From: Streptomonospora nanhaiensis | Lineage (GTDB): Bacteria > Actinomycetota > Actinomycetes > Streptosporangiales > Streptosporangiaceae | DNA: 64,000 bases | NCBI RefSeq assembly: GCF_013410565.1 | Contig: NZ_JACCFO010000001.1 | Location: 3,286,001 to 3,350,000 of the forward strand | Direction of reading: 5' to 3' | Shown here: positions 17,843 to 24,966 of the stretch, piece by piece | Position numbering within the stretch: the first letter of the stretch is position 1 | Layout of the letters: each line of letters starts with the position of its first letter | Program-made: the position numbers and the translations under genes | Notes under the pieces: generated by a model | Databases searched by the model: none | Told to the model about the DNA's origin: nothing | What the model saw: only the letters and a program-made list of their open reading frames with translations

Positions 17843-19324
17843 GTGTCGCATCCCGACGGCCGGCTCACCATGGAAACCGACCCGCACGACCGCGCACCGC
17901 AGGACGCCTGCGGGGTCTTCGGGGTCTGGGCGCCCGGCGAAGAAGTCAGCAAGCTCACCTATTTCGGCCTCTACGCTCTGCAGCACCGCGGCCAGGAGTC
18001 CGCGGGCATCGCCCTCAGCGACGGCGAGCGGATCGTCGTCTACAAGGACATGGGACTCGTCTCCCAGGTCTTCAACGAGGCCACCCTCGACTCCCTGCGC
18101 GGGCACCTGGCGATCGGCCACTGCCGCTACTCCACCACCGGCTCGCCGGTGTGGGAGAACGCGCAGCCGACCTTCTACACCGCGCGCGACGGCGGGCTGG
18201 CGCTGGGCCACAACGGCAACCTGATCAACACGCCCGAGTTGGCGGCCATGCTGCCCAACGAGCGGCGCGGCGCCACCACCGACACCGAGGTCCTGACCGG
18301 CCTGCTCGCCCACAACCCCGACCGCAGCACCGAGGAAGCCGCCCTCGAACTCCTGCCGCAGGTCAAGGGCGCCTTCTCGCTGGTCTTCATGGACGAGCAC
18401 ACCCTCTACGCCGCCCGCGACCCCCAGGGCATCCGCCCGCTGGTGCTGGGCCGCCTGGACGGCGGCTGGGCCGTGGCCAGCGAGACCGCCGCCCTCGACA
18501 TCGTCGGCGCCGTCTTCGACCGCGAGATCGAGCCCGGCGAGATGATCACGGTCGACCACCGCGGGGTCCGCTCGATGCGGTTCGCCCCCGCCGCGCCCAA
18601 GGGCTGCCTGTTCGAGTACGTGTACCTCGCCCGTCCCGACACCACCATCGCCGGGCGCAGCGTCAACTCCGCCCGCGTGGAGGTCGGCCGCCGCCTGGCC
18701 CGCCAGCACCCCGCCGACGCCGACCTCGTCATCCCCGTTCCCGAGTCGGGCACCCCGGCCGCCGTGGGCTACGCCGACGGCAGCGGGATCCCCTTCGCCC
18801 AGGGCCTGGTGAAGAACTCCTATGTGGGGCGCACCTTCATCCAGCCCAGCCAGACCCTGCGCCAGCTGGGCATCCGGCTCAAGCTCAACCCCCTGCGCGA
18901 GGTGATCGCCGGCAAGCGGCTGGTGGTCGTGGACGACTCCATCGTGCGCGGCAACACCCAGCGCGCGCTGGTGCGCATGCTCCGCGACGCCGGCGCCGCG
19001 GAGGTCCACGTGCGCATCTCCAGCCCGCCGGTGATGTGGCCCTGCTACTACGGCGTCGACTTCGCGACCAAGTCCGAGCTGATCGCGGGCAACCTCTCCA
19101 CCGAGGAGATCCGCGACTCCATCGGCGCCGACTCCCTGGCCTACATCGCCCTGGACGAACTGGTCGAGGCCACCCGCGTCCCCAAGGACCGGCTGTGCCG
19201 CGCCTGCTTCGACGGCGAGTACCCCATCGAGGTCGATGAGGACTCCCGGGGCAAGTACCTGCTGGAGAAGTCCTGCGGCACGCCCGGCGTGGCCGACCAG
19301 CCCCCGCTGGCCGCCCGCCGCTGA
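17843..19324 (+). CDS. purF: Amidophosphoribosyltransferase
   Basis: PurF makes phosphoribosylamine from PRPP and glutamine, the first step of purine synthesis. The 493-residue protein has the N-terminal nucleophile Cys23 in DACGVFGVW after a propeptide, the glutaminase domain, and the PRPP loop VVVDDSIVRGNT. The cysteines of CRACFDGEYP suggest the Fe-S class. The GTG at 17843 is six bases after TAAGCT; an ATG at 17870 is an alternative. It forms a purine unit with purM. Confidence 0.95.
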   Translation: MSHPDGRLTMETDPHDRAPQDACGVFGVWAPGEEVSKLTYFGLYALQHRGQESAGIALSDGERIVVYKDMGLVSQVFNEATLDSLRGHLAIGHCRYSTTGSPVWENAQPTFYTARDGGLALGHNGNLINTPELAAMLPNERRGATTDTEVLTGLLAHNPDRSTEEAALELLPQVKGAFSLVFMDEHTLYAARDPQGIRPLVLGRLDGGWAVASETAALDIVGAVFDREIEPGEMITVDHRGVRSMRFAPAAPKGCLFEYVYLARPDTTIAGRSVNSARVEVGRRLARQHPADADLVIPVPESGTPAAVGYADGSGIPFAQGLVKNSYVGRTFIQPSQTLRQLGIRLKLNPLREVIAGKRLVVVDDSIVRGNTQRALVRMLRDAGAAEVHVRISSPPVMWPCYYGVDFATKSELIAGNLSTEEIRDSIGADSLAYIALDELVEATRVPKDRLCRACFDGEYPIEVDEDSRGKYLLEKSCGTPGVADQPPLAARR

Positions 19325-19431
19325 CCGCCGCCCCGCCGCCCCGCGCGGACGCCCTTTCCCGCCACGCCCCTGCGGCGTGCGCGGAGGGCGGACCGCCGGG
19401 CCGGCATCCGACGACAGAGATGAGGATTCGC

Positions 19432-20484
19432 GTGGCAGAGGGTGCCACCCCGCCGGCCTACGCCGCCGCCGGTGTCGACATCGCCGCCGGCGACCGCGCC
19501 GTGGAGCTGATGAAGGCGCACGTGGCCCGCACCCGGCGGCCCGAGCAGGTCGCCGACGCCAGCGGGTTCGCCGGGCTGTTCCGGCTCGACACCGCCCGGT
19601 ACCGCGCGCCGCTGCTGGCCACCTCCACCGACGGCGTGGGCACCAAGGTGCTGCTGGCCCAGCGCTTCGACCGGCACGACACCATCGGCGTCGACCTGGT
19701 CGGCATGGTCGTGGACGACCTCGTGGTCTGCGGCGCCGAGCCGCTGTTCATGACCGACTACATCGCCTGCGGCAAGGTGGTGCCCGAGCGCATCGCCGAG
19801 ATCGTCTCGGGGATCGCCGAGGGCTGCCACCAGGCCGGGTGCACCCTCATCGGCGGCGAGACCGCCGAGCACCCCGGCGCCATGCGGCCGGACGAGTACG
19901 ACCTGGCCGGAGCCGGCACGGGCGTGGTCGAGGAGGACGCGGTGCTGGGCCCGCAGCGGGTCCGCGAGGGCGACGCCGTGATCGCCATGGCGTCCTCGGG
20001 CCTGCACTCCAACGGGTACTCGCTGGTGCGCCGGGTGATCGACGAGGCCGGACTGCGGCTGGACGCCCACATCGACGAGTTCGGCGCGGCGCTGGGCGAG
20101 GAGCTGCTGACCCCCACCCGGGTCTACGCCAAAGACTGCCTGGCGCTGGCCGCCGAGGTCGAGGTGCACGCGTTCGCCCACATCACCGGCGGCGGGCTCG
20201 CCGCCAACCTGGCGCGGTCGCTGCCCGACCACCTCGACGCCGTGCTGGACCGCGCGAGCTGGACCCCGCCCGCGGTGTTCCCGTTCCTGGCCCAGCTGGG
20301 CAAGGTGGGGCGCGCGGACATGGAGGCGACGTTCAACATGGGCGTGGGCATGGCGGCGGTCGTGCCGGCGGCCCAGGCCGAGCGCGCCGTGGCGCTGCTC
20401 GCCGAGCGCGGCCTGCCGGCCTGGCGGCTGGGCGAGGTGCGCGCCGGCACCGGGAGCGCCGTGCTCGAGGGCGACCACCCCTGA
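19432..20484 (+). CDS. purM: Phosphoribosylformylglycinamidine cyclo-ligase (AIR synthetase)
   Basis: PurM closes FGAM to AIR with ATP. The 350-residue protein shows YAAAGVDIAAGDRAVELMK, the ATP-binding STDGVGTKVLLA, and GGETAEHPGAM, all PurM signatures. The GTG at 19432 was chosen because GAGGA lies five bases upstream; an ATG four codons earlier is possible. It follows purF by 107 bases and ends before a perfect 20-bp hairpin. Confidence 0.95.
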   Translation: MAEGATPPAYAAAGVDIAAGDRAVELMKAHVARTRRPEQVADASGFAGLFRLDTARYRAPLLATSTDGVGTKVLLAQRFDRHDTIGVDLVGMVVDDLVVCGAEPLFMTDYIACGKVVPERIAEIVSGIAEGCHQAGCTLIGGETAEHPGAMRPDEYDLAGAGTGVVEEDAVLGPQRVREGDAVIAMASSGLHSNGYSLVRRVIDEAGLRLDAHIDEFGAALGEELLTPTRVYAKDCLALAAEVEVHAFAHITGGGLAANLARSLPDHLDAVLDRASWTPPAVFPFLAQLGKVGRADMEATFNMGVGMAAVVPAAQAERAVALLAERGLPAWRLGEVRAGTGSAVLEGDHP

Positions 20485-20518
20485 GCCGTGCGCGGGGTCC
20501 TACCGGCGGCGGGCATAC

Positions 20519-20562
20519 ACATAGCCGGTTCGCGCCACGGCGGTGGCGCGAACCGGCTATGT
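20519..20562. terminator. Perfect 20-bp hairpin terminator between purM and the DUF3073 gene
   Basis: Arms 20519-20538 and 20543-20562 are exact complements around a GGCG loop, with further pairing outside a small bulge. The genes on both sides converge on it, so it probably ends both transcripts. Confidence 0.85.
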
Positions 20563-20641
20563 GGATATGCAGGTGTGCGTGTCAGCGGAGCAGACCCGGT
20601 GATGCGGATGCGTAAGGCTGCCGGCGGGTCGACGCGACGGA

Positions 20642-20899
20642 TCAGCGGAGGCTGTCCGAACGATCTGAGTCGTCCTCAGTCGGGTCGTCGCGGCTGTACT
20701 CGTCGGCTAGATCCGCATAACGGTCGACCAGGTCGTCGTAAGGGTCTTCGTAGGGCTGGTCCGGCGCGTTGGCCGGTGCCCCACCTTCCTCAGCGACACC
20801 CAGCTCTGCCCGCAGCCGCTCAAGGTCGGTACCGCCGGAGTTGTACTTCAGCCTCCGAGCGACCTTCTGCTGCTTGGCCTTGGCTCGGCCGCGCCCCAT
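20642..20899 (-). CDS. DUF3073 domain protein
   Basis: The 85-residue protein begins MGRGRAKAKQQKVARRLKYN, the basic signature of DUF3073, followed by an acidic tail rich in Asp, Glu and Tyr (DPYDDLVDRYADLADEY). It is small, soluble and widespread in actinobacteria. Its function is unknown. The basic head could bind nucleic acid. The ATG at 20899 has GAGGGGG upstream. Its position next to purM and bldC is conserved in Streptomyces as I recall it. Confidence 0.88.
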   Translation of the reverse strand: MGRGRAKAKQQKVARRLKYNSGGTDLERLRAELGVAEEGGAPANAPDQPYEDPYDDLVDRYADLADEYSRDDPTEDDSDRSDSLR

Positions 20900-21344
20900 T
20901 GGCTCGACCCCCTCAACGATTGGGTTTGGACAAACCCCAGATCACTAGAAAACCGCAATGCCGGGCTGACGGCCGTCACCGCACTGACGACAGGCGCCAG
21001 CTTACGTACGGATACAACCGTACCCGGTTTGGATCCGAACTGCCTACGCCGCCCATGCCTAACGGGTCGCGGTGCACGGGGGTGGGGCGGATCGGCTCCG
21101 GCTCGGGCGTGTCTGGTCAATCCGGCACCGCGCACGGCGCTGCGCCCCGGTGTGTCGGGGCGCCGCCGAGCCCCGCGGCCGGGGTCGTTCACACCGGTCA
21201 ACGGACCGGTGCCCCCTAGCGTTCCCGCCGAGGCGGTGTTCAATCGGCCGCGGCGCGGCCGGTCCGGGCCGCCCCCCGCTCTCCGGTGATCGCCGGTCGC
21301 GCCCCGCGGGCACCCGCGCGCGAGATGTGTGCCACGATTCCTGC
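20900..21344. promoter_or_regulatory. Divergent control region with three inverted repeats
   Basis: No gene is seen. Close to the DUF3073 start, GGGTTTG-GA-CAAACCC spans 20922-20937. Further out, GTACGG-ATACAA-CCGTAC (21006-21023) is a perfect inverted repeat, followed by the near-palindrome GTTTGGATCCGAAC (21027-21040). CACGAT at 21333-21338 is a likely -10 for the rightward gene. The repeats are candidate operators; the regulator is unknown. Confidence 0.4.
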
Positions 21345-22256
21345 GTGCCGCGCTACCCCTGCCTGCCCTACACGGCCTACCTCCGGATCTACCAGCCGGT
21401 CTCCTCGTTCTCCCCGCAGGAGCGGGCCTACTGGAGGGCCTACGCGGTGTCGGCGCGGCGCCCCCGGCGCAGCGGCGCGGTTGCCGCCGAGCACGCCGAG
21501 AGCCTGCGCCGGCTGGTGGCCTCGCCGCCCGTCCCGGCCCCCGAGTGCGAGAGCGGCGACGCCTACGTGCGGCGGGTGAACGGCGAGACCTACATCTGCC
21601 CCTGGCAGACCCGGCTCCGGTCGTGGCTGGCACTGCGGGAGTTTCGGACCGAAACCCCGGCCCGGATCAGCGCCGCGTTCCTGCCGGAGGCGGTGGCCGC
21701 CGACACCGAGGAGCGCTTCCGCGCCTGGCGCGAGCGCGGCGAGCCGCTGCGCACGCTCATCCAGACCAGCACGTGGACGGTGCCGCTGGCGTGGTTCGCG
21801 CCGTTCGACGCCGCGGAGCGCTGCCTGGTGCTGGGCGGCGCGGGCGCCGACGGCGACGGCGGGCATCCGGGACGCGCCTGCCACCCGGCCGGCGGCGCGG
21901 GCCCGGCGCCGCGCACCCTGCTCTACGTCGCCCGCGTGGCCGACGCGCGGCGGCGGCTGGAACGGGCGATCCGGGTGCTGCGCGAGCACGTGGGCGAGGG
22001 CCCGGCGCTGGCGGCGGCCGAGCGGCTGGAGGACTGGCTGCTGGGGGTGGCCCACCCCAGGGGCCTGCTGGAGTTGGACTACGCGGGCCTGGTACACCTG
22101 CTCGACGACGACAGCCTGCGCGAGGACGAGTCGGTGGCCGAGGTCGCGGCGGCGATCACCGGGCTGCAGACCGGCGAGCACGAGTTGGCCGCGGCGATGT
22201 ACCACCGGGTCAGCCGGCGGTGGAAGGTGGTCCAGGCCCTCCGGAACGCCAACTGA
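21345..22256 (+). CDS. Conserved hypothetical protein upstream of bldC
   Basis: This 303-residue soluble protein starts at GTG 21345, six bases after a CACGAT box and without a ribosome site. It is rich in Arg, Ala, Trp and Tyr, with segments such as YLRIYQPVSSFSPQERAYWRAY and RTLIQTSTWTVPLAWFAPFDAAER. The C-terminal half looks helical. I recall a gene of this kind next to bldC in Streptomyces, but no function or domain is recognised. A loop rich in Gly, Asp and His (about residues 165-190) looks flexible. Confidence 0.7.
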   Translation: MPRYPCLPYTAYLRIYQPVSSFSPQERAYWRAYAVSARRPRRSGAVAAEHAESLRRLVASPPVPAPECESGDAYVRRVNGETYICPWQTRLRSWLALREFRTETPARISAAFLPEAVAADTEERFRAWRERGEPLRTLIQTSTWTVPLAWFAPFDAAERCLVLGGAGADGDGGHPGRACHPAGGAGPAPRTLLYVARVADARRRLERAIRVLREHVGEGPALAAAERLEDWLLGVAHPRGLLELDYAGLVHLLDDDSLREDESVAEVAAAITGLQTGEHELAAAMYHRVSRRWKVVQALRNAN

Positions 22257-22941
22257 GGGTCACGGCTCCACCAGCGCGAACGCGAGGGTAGTTCACGTTC
22301 CGCACCCGACACGCCACGCCGAGCGACAACCTGGCCGCCAGGTTTCTTACTCCTCGCGGTGGAATTCTTGCTCTCTGACAGGCGGATATGTCCGGACGAG
22401 GCACGCAGGCGGCGTCAGCATTCTCGAAATTGGGCATACCAACCCATAGAGGTTGACATAGACTGTGTTCGACCGGTCACCCAGTGCACTCTGCGTAACC
22501 GGGTCCCCGTGGCGCGCCGCGGATGTACGTGACACAGGAGCACGGTCGATGAGAGTAGACAGGCACCCGCACCGCATCCGCAGCGGCCGTGAATCCCCTG
22601 GCCAGAGCCGGTTTGGCGGCCCCCGACCTCGTCCGCCGACCGAATTTCAGTCCGGCCGTCCGTAGCACTTCGGGCGCGCCGGATCGAGAAAAACAGGGCC
22701 GGAGAACGAAGTTTTGACCGAATACGCCACATGCCACTAAACGTGTCGCTAGAATCACTCAGCGTGACGCGCACCATGGGCGACTTCGCGACCTCCCATC
22801 CGACAAAGTCGCGTTAAGTGGTCGCGCAATCACCTCGGGTGATGCCAATATAGACCTACAAGGGCAATATTGGACATCCAAGCCAAGTGCCAGGATAAGG
22901 CTCAGGATCGGCACACAGATCCAGGAGGAGAGGCCGTACAC
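22257..22941 (+). promoter_or_regulatory. Long gene-free region upstream of bldC
   Basis: This 685-base stretch is less GC-rich than its surroundings and shows no supported gene. It holds several inverted repeats near the bldC start: GCGACTT/AAGTCGC (22780-22786 and 22806-22812), ATCACC-TCG-GGTGAT (22829-22843), and CCAATAT/ATATTGG (22845-22851 and 22867-22873). The second contains TCAC-N5-GTGA, close to the BldD recognition pattern. The layout suggests a heavily regulated promoter with a long leader. TAGAAT at 22750-22755 is a possible -10. Confidence 0.55.
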
Positions 22942-23145
22942 ATGTCAACTCGCACGCCCGAGGCGGAGCCCCTGTTGACCCCTGCCGAGGTCGCCACCAT
23001 GTTCCGCGTGGACCCCAAGACCGTCACGCGCTGGGCGAAAGCGGGCAAGCTGACCTCGATTCGGACCCTGGGTGGCCACCGCCGCTACCGCGAGACCGAG
23101 GTCCGTGCTCTGCTGAGTGGTATCCCCAACCAGCGCTCGGAGTGA
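22942..23145 (+). CDS. bldC: Developmental transcriptional regulator BldC
   Basis: BldC is a small MerR-like DNA-binding protein that represses early entry into sporulation in Streptomyces. The 67-residue product is almost pure winged helix: LLTPAEVATMFRVDPKTVTRW and LTSIRTLGGHRRYRE match BldC very closely. It lacks an effector domain, as expected. The ATG at 22942 follows an AGGAGGAGAGG run. It is monocistronic, ending in a hairpin. Confidence 0.96.
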   Translation: MSTRTPEAEPLLTPAEVATMFRVDPKTVTRWAKAGKLTSIRTLGGHRRYRETEVRALLSGIPNQRSE

Positions 23146-23511
23146 TCCCTCCCGGCATGTGCCGCTTCCGGGGGGATCGACCGGGGAGGGCAGACATCCC
23201 CGTTCGGTGAGGGCGGGCCGCCCAGCGTGGCCCGCCCTCCGTCGTTCCCGCCGCCCGCGCCGGGGCGGCCCGCCGCCTCCGTGCCCCGCGGCGGCCCCTC
23301 AGCCGCTGCTCAGCGCCCTTCCGACCCGCCCCGCACCCCGCCTGCCGCCCCCGCCGCTCCGCGCCCGCCTGCCGCCGTGTCAGGCTCGCGAACTTTGCCG
23401 CCGGGCGCGCGGTATCGGTATGTTCGCGATGGCGCCCGGCGGCCGGCCCGCCGCGGCCCCGCCGCACGTCGCGGCTCCGCCGGGCGGCGGACCAAGGGGG
23501 AGGGAGGCCGC
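23146..23511 (+). other. Gene-free stretch between bldC and the ROK regulator
   Basis: The first part holds the bldC terminator hairpin. The rest is Pro/Ala/Arg-coding in the frame of the ROK gene but has no ribosome site and no homology, so it is treated as leader. No clear promoter was picked out. Confidence 0.5.
23209..23239 (+). terminator. bldC terminator
   Basis: GAGGGCGGGCC (23209-23219) pairs perfectly with GGCCCGCCCTC (23229-23239), 63 bases after the bldC stop. Confidence 0.7.
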
Positions 23512-24879
23512 ATGGCAGACACGGCCCACACGGCCCGCGCCGCTGACCCGGCCGGCCCGGTCAACCTGGTCGGCCCGGCCCACACCGCCGACATCCCCGA
23601 CGTCGGCGCGGGCCCCGCCGGCCTGCAGGACGTCCGCGGGACCAACCTCGGGCTGGTGCTGCGCGCCGTGCGCGCCCTCGCGCCCTGCTCCCGCGCCGCC
23701 GTCGCCGCCGCCACCGGCCTGAACAAGACCACCGTCTCCAGCCTGGTCGCCGACCTGATCTCGCGCGGCCTGCTGCGCGAGACCGGGGAGTCCGCCGAGC
23801 GCCGCGTGGGCCGCCCCGGGGTCATGCTCGCCCTGGACCACCGCACCATCGCCGCCATCGGCCTGGAGGTCAACGTCGACTACCTGTCGGTCGTCGCCGT
23901 GGACCTGCTCGAACGCGACCTGGTCACCCGGCACCTGCCCTTCGACGCCCGCGCGGCCGGACCCGACGCCTGCGCGCGGCGCATCGCCGAGGCGGTGCGC
24001 GCGGTGGCCGGCGACCCCGCGCTGCGCGACCGCGCGGTCATCGGCGTGAGCGTGGGCGTGCCCGGCCTGGTCGACTCCCCCACCGGCACAATCACTCGCG
24101 CCCCCAACCTGGGCTGGTCGCACACGCCGCTGCGCGCCCGGCTGCTGGAGCTGCTGGCCTCTCCCGGTGCGGTGCCCGGGGCCCCGGCCGCGCCCCCGCC
24201 CGTGCTCGTGGACAACGACGCCAACCTCGGGGCCGTGGCCGAGTACCGCAGCGGCCACCGCGCGCGCACCCGCGACCTCGTCTACATCACCGGCGAGGTC
24301 GGGATCGGCGCGGGCGTGCTGGTCGACGGCGAACTGCTGCGCGGGTCGTCGGGGTTCGCCGGCGAGATCGGGCACACCCGCATGGTCGAGGACGGCCCGG
24401 CGTGCGGCTGCGGGCGGCGCGGCTGCCTGGAGGCGCTGGCGGGCATCGAGGCGATCCTGCGCTCGGCCCTGCCCGACCGCTTCCCCGGGGGCGCGCTGAC
24501 CCGCGCCGACCTGGCCGGCCTGGTGGCGGCGGCCGTCGAGCGCGCCGGCGCCGGCGACCCTGTGGCCGTGGCCGCCCTGCGCGCCGCGGGGACCTGGCTG
24601 GGGCGGGGCGCCGCCCTGCTGGTCAACCTGCTCAACCCGGGAGCGGTGGTGCTCGGCGGCTACTTCGTGCCGCTGGCGCCCTGGCTGCTGCCCGAGTGCC
24701 GGGCGGCGGTGCGCGAGTTGGCGTTCGCCCCGGACGCGGCCGGCTGCGTGGTCGAGCCCTCGGTACTGGGCCTGAGCGCGGCGGCGCGGGGCGGGGCCAT
24801 GGCGATGGTCGACGCGCTGGAGGGCGGGCGGCTGCCGCTGCCGCCGCCGCGTGCGGCGGTGCCGGCCGGCGGGGGCTGA
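23512..24879 (+). CDS. ROK family transcriptional regulator
   Basis: The 455-residue protein has a MarR-like helix-turn-helix (about residues 60-90, RAAVAAATGLNKTTVSSLVA) followed by a ROK sugar-kinase fold. Visible are the DNDAN segment, GFAGEIGH, and the zinc motif CGCGRRGCLEA. Such XylR/NagC-type proteins repress sugar genes and release DNA on binding a sugar. The first 45 residues are a low-complexity extension. The ATG at 23512 has GGGAGGGAGG upstream. It converges on a secreted GH74 enzyme, so a link to xyloglucan sugars is possible but unproven. Confidence 0.88.
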   Translation: MADTAHTARAADPAGPVNLVGPAHTADIPDVGAGPAGLQDVRGTNLGLVLRAVRALAPCSRAAVAAATGLNKTTVSSLVADLISRGLLRETGESAERRVGRPGVMLALDHRTIAAIGLEVNVDYLSVVAVDLLERDLVTRHLPFDARAAGPDACARRIAEAVRAVAGDPALRDRAVIGVSVGVPGLVDSPTGTITRAPNLGWSHTPLRARLLELLASPGAVPGAPAAPPPVLVDNDANLGAVAEYRSGHRARTRDLVYITGEVGIGAGVLVDGELLRGSSGFAGEIGHTRMVEDGPACGCGRRGCLEALAGIEAILRSALPDRFPGGALTRADLAGLVAAAVERAGAGDPVAVAALRAAGTWLGRGAALLVNLLNPGAVVLGGYFVPLAPWLLPECRAAVRELAFAPDAAGCVVEPSVLGLSAAARGGAMAMVDALEGGRLPLPPPRAAVPAGGG

Positions 24880-24920
24880 CCGGCGCCGCCGGCCGGACGC
24901 GCGGAGGCGCCTGTGCGGAG

Positions 24921-24952
24921 GGCGGCCGCGCGGTGCCCCCCGCGCGGCCGCC
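24921..24952. terminator. Bidirectional terminator between ROK and GH74 genes
   Basis: GGCGGCCGCGCGG (24921-24933) pairs exactly with 24940-24952 around a six-base loop, between convergent genes. Confidence 0.7.
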
Positions 24953-24966
24953 TCCGCCGTGCCGGG

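Noticed and set aside
22453-22458. TTGACA as a bldC -35 box
   Set aside because: No acceptable -10 lies 16-19 bases downstream.
22415-22777. 120-codon minus-strand frame upstream of bldC
   Set aside because: Mixed composition, no ribosome site, and the region looks like control DNA.
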